From Saccoglossus kowalevskii (lineage: Eukaryota; Hemichordata; Enteropneusta; Harrimaniidae), in NCBI RefSeq assembly GCF_000003605.2, contig NW_003141315.1, forward strand, positions 48,548 to 106,002: DNA of 57,455 nucleotides. The letters run 5' to 3'. The stretch's first letter is position 1. Every line of letters begins with the position of its first letter. This document shows positions 38,598-51,400 of the stretch, piece after piece. The notes under the pieces are model-generated. The model saw nothing but the letters and a program-made list of their open reading frames with translations. It did not search any database and was not told the DNA's origin. The translations under genes and the position numbers were made by a program.

Positions 38598-38663
38598 GAC
38601 CCCATAATGACCTACATGACCCTCGTGGATCAGGTGATCATGTCACGTGATGCACAAGGGTCA
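38598..38663. promoter_or_regulatory. Nuclear-receptor half-site cluster upstream of PEX11G
   Basis: TGACCC (38598), TGACCT (38608) and TGACCC (38617) stand as direct repeats with 4 and 3 nt spacing, followed by GGGTCA (38658). An E-box TCACGTGA sits at 38643. They lie 85-150 bp before the PEX11G start codon. Half-sites of this kind bind RXR-type receptors; function here is inferred from sequence only. Confidence 0.4.
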
Positions 38664-38746
38664 ACATGTAGAATGACCAGAGATACGGGAGTACGCAGGG
38701 TGATGATTTTAATCTAAGCACGCGTTGATTTGAGCGAAGTACTGCA

Positions 38747-41700
38747 ATGGAGCTAACAGTCAACATTTTGGATAGTTACCGGGGCCGTGATAAAGTCATG
38801 CGTACAGCATGTTTCGGTGCCATGTTGGCCGCGGGTTTGGTTGAAAGGCGAAACAAGGGTATGTCGACCAGGCTGCAAGTCGTCGTCGGCAGGCTTGCAG
38901 CGGCACGGACTGTTCTCCGGTTGTTCGATGATATACCGATGTTAGCATGGACATTGCACTATGGACTCGGCAAACAGGTATGTACGTTTGCCGGCGTATG
39001 TGCTACAGTACGCCTGTTGACCCCCCCCCCCTCCCACGCAATATACCGGGGCAGCACCATCTGTACACATGTCTCTTGTTCCGGGTGCTCTGGGTAGGGT
39101 TGGGTAACGCCTACTTCCGCCATTATGGAACCTTGAGTAAACAGGCATGATTGTAGCTTGAGCTCGCTTGATTTGAATTGTGTTTTGTACAGAACTAGGT
39201 AGCAATGGCTGTTAGGGATGGGATTTGTTCAGTAGAATTGATTATCCTATTCAAATATTTATTATAAAGCTATAACGGGGAATTTTTCCAAATCAGGAGA
39301 ATTCACCAGATCATAGAAACAAATATACACATCCCAGTCAAAAGACAATCACTCGATTAGACAATTATGATGAAAATCTAAAGATGCACAATTGATGAAG
39401 TGATTTTTTTTTTATTTTCAAAGAGGAAAAAATGAGTAAAAGTCTTCTGTTTGGAAGATATTCTGCCAATATTTTAAACTAATTAGTTCACAGTTTGAGT
39501 TTCTTTTTACACTCAACCCCTAACCCTAACTCTAACCCTACCCCTACCCCCACCCCAACGCTCCTTAATTTAATGGTATATGTCCATTCTACGGATGAAG
39601 GGACATGTACAATTGAATCAATTGGGGGTGAAAATAGATCGTTAGTAATATAATTGTAAATTACTATTTGCTACATTGGATACTGCATTTTAGTGAGAAC
39701 TGTAGAATAATTAATTTTCATTGGTATCAAATTTCACTATATTGACTCGATAATAAGCGCATCTTCTGTATTCACTGACTTTCCAGTGAAAGAATGAATT
39801 TTATCATAATTGTATGTGGGATTTCAGTTATCAGCACAAATAGATAAATTACAGACTGCTAAACATTGTAGCCATTGTTTACTTATCTTTCAGTACACTC
39901 AAGCCAGTAACCCGGAAACAACTCTAACTATACCTGGCCAATTAACTATGCAAATCATGTTTAGGTAGTTCTTCTCTGATGAGTATCCTCAGCTAATTAG
40001 GGTGCACCTTGGTATTGAACGAGTTCTGATTCTAGAAAATGGATTTGGTCAGTTTTACACTGGTGACCGGAAATGTATCCAACCAAAATCTCACCCTACA
40101 CCCTCGTCAGCACTAAGCATTATCGCGTAACTAACAGCATCCTTGCAATACTGATTAAAAATGACTTTTCTGGTTCCAAATGAATAAAGGTAAAATGCTT
40201 GGATGTTCGTGGCAATGTATATGTAAATGGAACCTAGACATCTGAAAAAATGTTGGTCAAAAGTTTTCCAGCTATTTGCATGTTATGTTTAGTGCACTCC
40301 CGAAGGAGAATACGAACAACAATGCATGACGGGATTTTTTATAGTGAAGACAATAAATAACTATAAATTTCGTCATATTTTGATTAATATAACTCGCGAA
40401 CGCCGCACCTTTCAGATTTGATTTTTGGCCAACTGTGTTCAACTGTGTTCAAAAGTGTTCCCAACAATACAACTTTAATAAGTTAACTTTAAAGTTATCA
40501 TCGAATATAATATTTGTAGGAAAAGGATGCCACCATAAGATGGTTGAATGTTGCCAAGAATATATGTGACCAATGCTTCTTTCCTGTTGAACACATTGCT
40601 TGGGCAGGAGAAGCAAAGATCATTGATGTCAAGTCACCAACCCCGTGGTCAGTAGCCAGTGTTATGATATGGGCAAGTTCATTGGTGCTTGGTTGTATTA
40701 TGTAAGTAAATTGGCCAATGAGATATATTGATATCTTGCTTTCGACAATACATATTGGTCTTTGGCTGTATAATGTATGTGTATTCCCCAATCAGATATA
40801 TTGTTATATTTGATATTCGATACACAGGTTTTGGATTCTTCACATTGGCTCTTCACTAGCTTCAATAAATAAATTGTCCATTAATTTGTGTATGTCGAAC
40901 TAGTTACTTTTTAAGCTTTTCAACATTTTATTTGTGGAAGTTATTATTATATTACATGTATATATTAGTGTGGACTTTTTGTAAAGCCTTCATATAGGCT
41001 AGCACTGTACATTTTGTTTTATATACAATCAAAATATATAGTTTTTTAAATTCTTTGTTGACAAAGCGACATACTAGTAATTTACCATTGGTTTGAATGA
41101 TTGTTTTCATTGACAGATCAATTAAAAAGATGCACACTCTCAAAATGAAAAAGAAAACTTTACTCGATGAACTCAGCGCTAGTAAACTAAGGTGAGTGCT
41201 TGAAAGAAAATGCTCAGGGGGGAAGTTCAGTATTTAGCAGCAACATTCAATTGACAAATTATTATTTTTATAGCCTACTTTATTGCCACTGTGTTTTAAA
41301 GATGCAAAACGGCAAAGGCATGTTTTTTATATTGTTGTTTGATACTGCGTGTTAAAGATCAAATTATATTATGTTCATCGAAAATCGAAAATGCTGTGTA
41401 CTATTTGTTTGATGAAATAATATATATATATTATTAATTTTTGATCAAACAAATACTCAATGCTCTCATCAATGTAAAATATCAAACATCAACTGATAAA
41501 AGGTTTACATGTTTTCATTCATATTACAATATATTGTCTTGGGTATTTGGTTAAAATTAAATTATCATGTTTTTGTTTATTTGTCGGGCAGGAATGACAA
41601 TTCAGAAGTATTAAAAGAAATTCAAGAATCAGTAAAGAAAGTACTGCTTGAAGAAAAGTTCAATAAACTTGATTTACTTGGCAGCGTGACCAACCTTCTA

Positions 41701-41850
41701 TGTGCGGTGAATTGGTTTCCACCTGGTATACTTTGGGCTGGTAAATTCAGTATGTCTATGGTTGGTTTCTTGGCTAGTGTGTCGTCTGTTGTGGGGCTGC
41801 ACAGGGTATACGTACAGACCAAGGAAAAGCTGCGATTAAAATATGCATAG
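38747..41850 (+). CDS. PEX11G: Peroxisomal membrane protein PEX11-gamma (248 aa)
   Basis: Four exons: 38747-38977, 40520-40701, 41117-41191, 41592-41850, giving 248 codons, close to the usual ~240 of the family. The N-terminus LDSYRGRDKVMRT, the block RTVLRLFDDIPML and HYGLGKQ are PEX11-gamma signatures. PVEHIAWAGEAKIID follows in exon 2, and WFPPGILWAGKFS in exon 4 near a hydrophobic C-terminal helix. PEX11 proteins sit in the peroxisome membrane and help it elongate and divide; the gamma form lacks the strong amphipathic tubulating role of alpha/beta in known species. Start ATG 38747 follows GCA in a fair context and begins the conserved N-terminus. Introns are phase 0, 2, 2. It is divergent from, and unrelated to, the Rab genes on either side. 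Confidence 0.95.
39515..39558 (+). repeat. Interstitial telomere-like tract (CCCTAA variants)
   Basis: CCCCTAACCCTAACTCTAAC followed by CCTACCCC variants in intron 1 of PEX11G. Perfect units are few and the tract drifts into C-rich sequence. It fits the TTAGGG telomere type found in many deuterostomes. Confidence 0.65.
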
Positions 41851-44090
41851 TGATTATTCCGGGTTACTCTATGCAACATGAATTTAATTTTGTTAAAATG
41901 GGCGTGGCAATTCTTTGTATAAGGGTTTTTTAAAGCTATGTGTGTTTATTTGCTAGAGATAATGTCATAACATGCCACAAACAATACAGGAATATTTTTG
42001 GTCTTACAAATCATGATTTGAATGTAAAACAAGATTAGACCCTGACAGGTTTATAAAGTTAATTTTTAATAGCCTGCACCACTCTTTCTTTATTCTATTG
42101 AATAACTAAACTTATAGAAAAAAAACTAATGATGACAATTTTTTACCGGATTTATATGCATTTACAAAGTTGATTGGATTGTACATTGTGGGGATGATTT
42201 TACATCTTTCATACCTAATTTTCATTTTTTCTCCTGATGAAACAGGATCATTATGGAGATGAATGCATTTGGATATGTACATTGTGATTTGTCAACCAAT
42301 TAGAGCATGTCTTACTAAAAAACATACTGTAACATGCGTTACGATTGGCTAATTGACGTGGAAATTGGATATGCAAATTTCTCAGATTAGGAGAGATTCC
42401 TTCACAACTTGTGTGCTTTCACAGCACTGCATGACATACCGGCGTTTTAATGAAACCTTCGGGATTAAGAGTTCAAACATTGAAATTCTGTCTACCCCTG
42501 GTTTGGGCAGTGTGTATATCATATTCCATACCCTAACTCATTCTGTTAGCGTGTAATACATGCTTCAAGATGGTGAATGGTTGTTGTAGTTTGCATTTGT
42601 TTTTTTAATTTTAAAAAAATGTTTAAATCTTAACGAAATACGCAGGATGGAACAATTTTCGAGTTGATTTTTAAAACAAATTGACAATTTGAAAAAAAAA
42701 ATAATAAAAATATTTACAAAAAAGGATAATTTAATAATAGAAAACACATGCACCACACATTTAACAGAGAAAGACAAAACAAATACATCAACATAATCCT
42801 GAAAATTAATCTAGCTCAAAAATTAAAGTCAACTAATTATAATTAGCACATTTTTTTATCATCTACCAGAGATTTCGTTCAACTTCTTAATTGTTATTTT
42901 AAAACAGATGATTACGTAGTGCTGTTTAATCTGAGTTAGTCTCTCAGCATTTTAAAGCAATACAGTCATATTACTTTGTTTTTAGACAGAATCCGATGGC
43001 TAGTGATCAAATTGACAATGTTGCCATACTACGTTAAGCTGAACATTTTTTTCTTTGCGGCGCCACCACTGACGTTATTGTTGCATTTAAACTGATAAAA
43101 ACACGTTACTGACGCCACTGTCAGACACTAGGGTAAACAACTACTGATATTGATAGTTCGCTAGCTAGTTTTATACTTCTCTGCAATTTAAAACTGCGTG
43201 CCCGAAGTATATGATTTACACATTTACTAACGAAACACGCTCAATAGTTAACAATAATATTATTTTGAGACATTGATCTAGACAACAAACTTTTTAAATC
43301 GCTTCAAATTTCAACGAGACAGAAGCAGTGGCGAAATTGTAGCAATACTAGGTTGTGAAATTGTAATACTCTGAAAATTGTGAACACAGCTCACAGCAAA
43401 GATTCAACAGATTACAAATGCAAGAACACAGCAACGAACAATTTCCAAATGCCAAACGAAATAGACGGTGGAAGCTCTCGTTTCAAAATCAAAATATTTT
43501 TCATTTTATCATTCTTTGTAGTCGTAAACACTACTTTCAAATACAAGAAAACAAAATATGCAAGTAAAAAAATTAATGTTTACGTGGTGACTGAAATCTG
43601 CTATGCTAAGACAAGCTACCGGAAACCAGCTAGAAAAAAAAAACTCAAACTATTTTCAAAGGCCACTGTCTCTATGCGGGGGAAATGGACGGCGGTGGAA
43701 ATGTTGGCAACGATGTCTGAGTATATGTCTGTATTTAGTGAGTGGCGACAGCGTTTTTATCAGTATGACGCGCCATCTTTAAAAAAAAAAGTGCTCAATT
43801 GTTCATTGTTCTGATAAACAGTATGGCAACTTTTCTCATGTAATTATCGATGTGAAATCAGTGATTCCGTCGTTGTGGAAATTTTGGCAGAGAAGTAAGT
43901 AAGATATTGATCATACTGTTCGTATATGATATATTGATCACATCTTCGTCTTTGGTATGCGGAGATAGTACTTGTGTAAGACTCATTTTCTATTTTTACT
44001 GAATTTACTTCTAATTTATGCAAATATTTTTAACGTACAGTGCTGTCGGATCAGCTGAAAGGCTGTCTGTATTTCTATGTAATTAGTTTA
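41851..44090. other. 3' flank of PEX11G; no gene seen
   Basis: AT-rich. A 144-codon frame at 43380-43814 is Lys/Thr-rich, has no domain and arises in A-rich sequence, so it was not called. Confidence 0.45.
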
Positions 44091-44095
44091 AATAT

Positions 44096-44463
44096 TATAT
44101 AGCACTAACACACGACCAATTAGTTTTTGTGCATACTAATTAGCTAATTTACATGACAGATACATATGTCAGAATGTTCTTTATGCATATTGTCATCAAA
44201 TGTTTCAAATGAACCTGAACTAAATGTATAGCTATTTAATCTCAATCTGTATAGTAAACAATACAGTTAATATTTCACATTATATAGCACCAACACACGA
44301 CCAATAAGTTTTTGTGCATACTAATTAGCTAATTTACATGACATACATATGTCAGAGTGTTCTTTATGCATATTGTCATCAAATGTTTCAAATGAACCTG
44401 AACTAAATGTATAGCTTTTTAATCTCAATCTGTATAGTAAACAATAAAGTCAATATGTCATTG
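44096..44463 (+). repeat. Tandem duplication, two units of 185 bp
   Basis: Units at 44096-44280 and 44281-44463 both read TATATAGCAC, CACACGACCAAT and CATATGTCAGA in order, differing at a few positions and by one 2-bp indel, so the copy is recent. Confidence 0.92.
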
Positions 44464-45274
44464 ACTTTATACCGTTAAACAAGACAGAACTATGTTGTTA
44501 GCATAACATGTTCTTGCTTTTTAATCTATATATTTTGCGTAAAAACTATTCTTGCAGCAACATATTATGCTAGGTGGAATACTTGTACGAAATTAAAATG
44601 AAGCTAAAAGTAAATATGTGTTCTAACATAAATCATTCTTCTAACTGTCTAGGAGCTATTTTAAACTACATAACTGGAACATCATTGTATTTTACCCTAT
44701 GTAAATTCATGTGGCAAATGTATTAGACTGGCCCAGTACTAATTCTGTGTGGACCCAAATGTATAACTAGACTTTTTTTCCTAAAAATGAACAATGTACC
44801 GGTTTATTTGGAGGAACCGATTAACTAACATTCAGCATGCTATGGTATAGGGTGAATATTCATGTAACTAAAGGGATATATTAATTAAACTTATGATAAG
44901 TCACCATGATCAGAAATTCAGAAGAATGTTGGACATTTACAATGATTATATGCAAAATTACTAACATTATATATGCAAAATAGTGGTTGTTTATACTTTG
45001 TGTATTTTTTACAAAATTAAATAATACAAATGGAAAAATTATAATAAAATATTTGTGTCAGTTTTTTTTTTTTTAATTAGTGCTTTACATGTGCATCTTT
45101 TAATTGTTGGTTGCCACCGAGTATTTAATACACGGAGCGGCATACCTTCACATATTTATTGCACTTGAACTTTGAATTTGTAATACGTACCCAGTCTCGA
45201 ACTTGAAGCATCGTCACCAACTGTAGTAATCACTAGAGGAACTGTACTATGCTCATTTGACCTTTTTATCTTTC

Positions 45275-45436
45275 AAAGCGGGGAGTCGTCACCTGCGCAT
45301 GCGTCCGATAGCCATAGCGTGTCAGTGTTTACAAACAAGAGTCTACCCATGAGCCTTTGCGTTTTCAGTGTGTGTTTTTATCATCGCTTGGGGCTTGATT
45401 CCCGCGCGTGCGCAGGTGACGACCCTCCCGCTTTAA
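45275..45436 (+). mobile_element. MITE family A copy (best preserved)
   Basis: About 160 bp: CAAAGCGGGGAGTCGTCACC on the left pairs with GGTGACGACCCTCCCGCTTT on the right. The interior has CTGCGCATGCGTCC, TGTTTACAAACAAGAGTC and ATCATCGCTTGGGG. No coding capacity. Confidence 0.88.
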
Positions 45437-46274
45437 ATTGTTAGTTTACAATCTTCAATCGGGGGTTCTCTCTGTAGTTAGCTGTGCGACAGTTGTGACC
45501 TTGATAATGTTCGCAGTCATAAAATAAAAGGGTTCAGAACCAGGGTTAACATTTCTGTATTGCGGCGTGGATTTAGCATACTACTCGGAGAGATCACATG
45601 ATTTGTGCATCTTTTATTTATGTATATTACGTAACGATGGTTTTAGGATAGCGTGCGCCTCTTCCAGCTCCGTCACTGCTACAGTGTGTTCGGTAGTAAT
45701 GTTTAGCATAGCACATATAGGATGTCCCAAAGTAAACAAGTTGTAAAATTTTTTTGCATACTGACACACTATCTTCTGAGCTATATGAAGATTTTCATTT
45801 CTCTGCATTCAAAAGAATGAGCGATTTTTGATACTTTGCCTTCATTCAGATATTTCGACCACCTTGAAGGATCCTTGGAAGGTACATTTGCAAAATATTT
45901 GAAGACAATTATTATAACTAGTACACTTGTGGAGACAAGTAAGGGCGGTGCGAAAGGACAATTTATGCACTAGAATATTTCAGAATCCGGAGACAAAGTG
46001 TGCTTTCTTTTTGTTTTATTCTCAACTTGAAGGTGATCGCTGTAGTATCGTACACATCTACTGATTTTCAATTGTATGTGTCACATGTTCCTTTCCGTGG
46101 CCCCGAGAATAAGGCACAATTCTCATAAGCAGCGCCCTCTAGTGACAGAACGCTTATGTAGTGTCAAAATGACTTAAATGTAATTCAAATCGACAGCTAT
46201 GTCTGGTTGTGGAGTCGTTCGTCGTCTGTAATGACGTAAAATCTCTCAAAATCATAATTTTCATTGATGGACAT

Positions 46275-47098
46275 CTACAGATCAAAACGATATAGAGGGT
46301 CCTTCGTCTCACCCTTTTTACGCCATAGAAGCTTTTCGTCGCTTGGGGGCGCGATTACAGGAAAGGTGTATTCAACACAATATTCTCTGGTACTGTACTT
46401 GAATAAATCTGATAACCTGTAATTTACATATATTCCGCTTGAGGAGTCACAATAAACATGTGCCAACACGCATATTAACAATAAATATTTACTGGTCCAG
46501 ATTGCCATGAATAATCCGCGTATAAAGTACATATGCATCAAAAAGTAGGTCGTATAATATGATGGATTGCGTGTATTCACCATACAGACATTATTACAAA
46601 TGAATAGAAGGTGGACTATCACCAGCAGGTTTTGTAAAACGTCTAAAACAATGATTTCATTTCGTTGACGTGTTTTGCGGTTCTTGTAGAGCGGTGGTAG
46701 TCGCGGCAGGTCCTGTTCGATATGATGGAACTCCCCGGTGGGACTCATAGCGACGTATCCTTGCGGGCGGACATCCGAGCACAAAGGCCGAAAACTCTCA
46801 GAAAACGGTACTTTGGGATGGTTGTTGAGACTCTCCTGAACAGTGTAACAAGATTAGCCCTGCGTGTGTAACATATCTAAATTCGGTTGATCAGGATTAC
46901 TTCAAAGTTGAGTTTGTGTTGTTTTCTCGAATTTTCACCGGCTCGACCGGCGTTCCACAGCAGTGCGTACAAAACTCGTAGACATGGTACAGTGCATTCT
47001 CCTTCCCAGAGTTTCTTGCGGTTAGATTACCGAAAGTATTCGGAGAAATAGAACTCTGCCTGGGAGATTGGCATCCTGCGTAACAAGGGTCACGCGCC
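46275..47098 (-). CDS. Possible small multi-pass membrane protein gene; unrecognised
   Basis: A minus-strand frame (open to about 46833, stop near 46275) has two or three hydrophobic segments, among them VLQNLLVIVHLLFICNNV and YLLLICVLAHVYC, preceded by a basic patch (YKNRKTRQRNE). A second frame just upstream begins ATGGCGCGTGAC at 47098 in a good Kozak context (gagg-ATGG). TTACACTGTTCAG ending at about 46834 would be a usable acceptor between them, and a weak GTGAAA donor is present. I do not recognise the family. The frame is longer than chance usually gives in this AT-rich DNA, but no domain supports it. Confidence 0.3.
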
Positions 47099-47149
47099 AT
47101 CCTCCGATGGTAGAGAATGGGAGATTGGGTACAGTGGTGCGCGTCTTAG

Positions 47150-47265
47150 CAACGTGGAACGTCTGGTGACGTAACTCCGCCCGACCATACACCACGTCTA
47201 AAATACATCGTTTGTTTACATGAAATTCGAACACGCGCTGCGCAACGACCACCGCCCTTTAAAGA
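47150..47265 (-). mobile_element. MITE family B, terminal fragment
   Basis: The end CGCGCTGCGCAACGACCACC then GCCCTTTAAAG is the inverse of the left terminus of the 22.2-kb copy. The other end is not clear. Confidence 0.6.
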
Positions 47266-47360
47266 ACAACCAACACATTGTACGTCCGTATTTTCCTACC
47301 TAATATAGTTCGGTTACGTGAAAATAATCTCATAAGACTTTTAGAATTGATCGTTTTTCG

Positions 47361-47677
47361 TTCATTTTGAGATTCCGCGTTATGCGTGAAATCGCATAGC
47401 GTCGTAGTGGCGACAAACATAGCGTGGGATTTGACAAACGGGAAAGTATTTGGGGGATATTTCCATGCTTAATAATGTGCTGTACACATTTGATGATAGG
47501 CAATTTGGATGAAATAAGGGTATTCAAACGCAATATTCCCCTTTCAAAAATCGGCATTTCGATGTGAGCTACGAAATAAGGAAATTCGAGTTCAAAATCA
47601 ACTTGAAATCGTTCAATTTTGAGGGCATGCATTCGGCGCGCGTCTTTCACGCAACTCGCGAGATCTCGCAGTTGAAC
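47361..47677. mobile_element. Palindromic MITE, family C copy 2
   Basis: Same termini as 3861-4193 (CCGCGTTATGCGTGAAATC on the left, CTTTCACGCAACTCGCGAG on the right) and shared AAAATCGGCATTTCGA, TTTGACAAACG. About 317 bp. A spurious minus-strand frame of 106 codons crosses it. Confidence 0.78.
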
Positions 47678-48418
47678 GGAAAATCCAGTATTGTATATTC
47701 CACATTAACATCAACAAATGCATCGTGTTTTTATCGTGTCTCCACGCCATGATTGAACTTGGTGCTGCAACCTAAAACATGTCATTATATTATCCATTTT
47801 ATTCAACGCGATATTATTAGTTCTAGCCTTTTTTAAATTCAATATACTTAAACTATAATGTACTCCCCGGTGGCTCGCAATGAACTCAACATTCTATTCC
47901 TATACATGTACGAGGCCTTGATGCTCAATAATGCAATACATTTTCGCGAATAATCTGTGGCAATGACGTCATAAAATTCGCTGGTATTGACAATGCTCTA
48001 ATATACTTATATATAATGTAGTGGGAGTACAATTTATTACAAAATGAAAGTACCTGTATATTTCCATCTATGAGTAGACTTCTATATATATACTCAAACT
48101 CTAAATGATGTGAATAAAAAATTGTTTGTCATTCAATCTGTGTTAAAATTACTAATACATGTAATCCACGCGCATTAAAGGGAAAGTCAAGGCTAACAAC
48201 ATAATACTCCCCCATGAAAGAGCTCGGCAAATGTAAGAACATGCAATTTACATTTTTTTATATCACTTCTCATTCTCTTGATATTCAATTTTTCATCAAT
48301 TTATGTAGACCTACATGTTGATTCTTCAGCAAAGGATTATGGGTAAAGTGTGACATCATAGAATCTTTTGCTAAGTCCAGCTATGGGTGACTTCTCACGA
48401 CTTGAGGAATTGTCAAAG

Positions 48419-51400
48419 TCACGTTTTACAGCAACGACGTTTATGTGTTGACTGGTCGGCAGGTAACTTGCTACCAATTTTAAGTGTATCAGGATCTCCT
48501 TTTTCATTCTCTAGAAGTTTCATGTTTTCTTCGTGAAGTTTTATTGCTGGAATATGAAAGTAAAGTTTAGTATAACTAGTATCTGTTTATTTTATATCCA
48601 AGGAAAGGGTTGTCCCCGTAGAGCTCACTTTATTCGAACATATTTGTTTTGAGTGTGCTGCCAAATGAGTTTATATTTTCATGAATTTATAGAAAATCTC
48701 TAACATTGGGCCCAGGACTATATTGAAAAGTAGTCCAACTCTTGACGTCACATCACCGTCCGGTGTACAGCAAACTCTCATAACGTGACTGTGTTATTTC
48801 TACTTTTACCGATGGTGGCAGTAAACTGGGAGTATGACGCCACCTAGTGTCTGTACTGTGGCATTTGCTTATATTGCTAGCGGTGAGCCCGCACAAAATA
48901 TAGCATGCCTCAAAAACAAACGAACACAAGATTTTGACTGAAACTCGATTTCTCGTCAAATTGTTCTTGACCATCTGAGCATGACCATCTGTAGACGTTG
49001 ATTAAACAAAATCGACGAAGATTTGAAAGTTAGAGCCATAGTTTGTGGGATTCTCATGGTTAAAATCGGGCATTTCTACAGTTGGTGAATACACTTACCT
49101 AATGTAGAAAAGAGGTCATCGACATTCAAAGCGGTTTTTGCAGAGGTTTCTATAAAAGTGATACTGTTGTCATTGGCGTATGCTTGGGCATCCTGTAAAA
49201 CAAAGACGATATTTAACACATGCAATAACACTAATGCGAAAAATAAAGATAAGTGGAATGCATACACCGTCAATCAAATTTCAGGAACGATTTTTACTTT
49301 TGATATTGTGTGCCAATTTATTTTCAGTGTTAAATCTCAGTCCCTCGCGTTAGGAGGGACAGTGCCTAAATCGTGACTGGGGGATGAGTTGCGCCCTCAC
49401 CTACAGCGGCCGCCCGGAGACGCAACACACACAATTTCTCTGGATCAGCAGAAAGGCCTACGATATATAATTGTGTGTAATTGTGTTGTAGCAAACATCT
49501 CGTTATCAGCCAAATGGCAGTTGGACAGATCTAAATGTGCAAATAGTACATAGCTGTACACAGTTGTCGGTGAAATCGATGACGTCATGGAACTACGCGT
49601 CCACTGATGGAAATTTACACAATAAAACACTTTCCCGAAAGTAGCAAAACTTGGGTGCAAAAATATTTCTGCTTTGTCATGGCAGAAAATATAAACATGT
49701 TACTTTGCTGATAGTCGGTAGAAAGGAATTTTATTTTTGTAATGTTGGTTAGTACACCCAGAAGCACAATATCACGCATGCAAGTTTGAGTTACACACCA
49801 AAACGCGCGCATGCGAAACGCCGTATCTGCGACTTCCGGGAAGGTCGTCTATGTTAGTCACCCTGTGGTGGGGCACTACGCTACCACACTTACTTCACAG
49901 GACACTTTTCTCGTGTCTTCCAGATCGGCTTTATTACCAGCCAAAATTATTGCAATATTGGGAGTGGCTTGTCTGTGTAGTTCCCTCACCCATGAGTTGA
50001 CTCGCAAAAATGTAGTCTAAAAAGTAAATCAGAAATATCATATAAAAATAAAATTCCAGTACTCCAGGGTGTTAAACAATTCATATATACCTCGACTATA
50101 ATTCGTAAATATGCTATAGAAAAAAATAAAATTGTCTACGTTGTCTATATTGATTGACTATCGTCAAAATCTGGAAAAATAATAAAATAATATTCTTTTT
50201 TTTAAGTCAAGCACAGGATTCATCTTTAGTGATTATAGCAAGTTACGATATTCGTTGATAATGTGAGACACTTTCGTTTTATTTCACTCTAGTACTATTC
50301 TACAAAATGTTCTCAATGTGTTTTCCCAGCGACAAGTTACCTAATTAGCAACGAGGTTCGTAATTACGTGAGTTGTGTATGTATATATGTAGGTTGTGTT
50401 TCTAAGTTTCATTGACCATTAACAAGAAATGCTGCAATAAAACAGGCAAAATAAAGTTGTCGATTGAACGACGGCTAATACAGAAGCCTAACGTTGAAAC
50501 TCTGGGTAGAACATCTCCCTCTAGTGCAAATGCCCACTGCTACATAACTATCTTGTCTATAACGCCCTCTAGTGGGGGAAGCGTTTACGTGAAAGAATGA
50601 AGGCTGTTGACCTCGATATTCGTTTTATTTTCACTTTTTCATCAAATAACAATATTTTTGAGAAATTCACCACATTAAAAATTACGAATATTATAGTTGT
50701 CGCTTAGAACGAAATGTCCTTCGCCATTACGCGATTTTGACATCAGAGAAGCGATTCTCGTAGAAAATATTTTAATTCAAGAAAATTCTATCTAGTCCAA
50801 ATATGGTAAAGTATACCGATATATCGGCACAGAACGTAACATGGACAGTGCGACGTCATTCCTACCTGCTGTGTGATGTCATAAACGACGATGGCGGCAT
50901 GCGCCCCTCTGTAGTACATTGACGCTAAACTGTGATACTTTTCAGTTCCCGCAGTGTCCCATATTTGTAATTCTATAAGTGCATTTTCTACATGAAGTGT
51001 TTTGGACGTGAACGCAGCTAGGGTTGGAATAATATGAAATATTATAAATTATTGGACGTAACTCAGTGAAGTTTAAGACACACAGACTGCAATGAATTGA
51101 AATCAATCGGTGAAAATGAATTAACAATATTAAAAAAAAATAATAATCGTCAACAATAATCATGATTTTTTTTTAGAAAATTCGTCATAAATCGCAAGAC
51201 AATGTTCATTGGTTTATTATATCAAATAATGTATCCATGAAATAACATTCTTTTGTGTGTTACTGTGACGTATTTGTTTTTTTTAAAAATCCATAACACA
51301 ATGTTAAAGACAAAAAGTTTTTTTTTTTTTTTTTTTTTTTGACCCCGGTTTTTTTAATATATGATTTTTTATCCTACGACACCAGCTTACAATTTGAGAT

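Noticed and set aside
43380-43814. 144-codon Lys-rich plus-strand frame
   Set aside because: Low-complexity A-rich DNA, no domain, no splice support.
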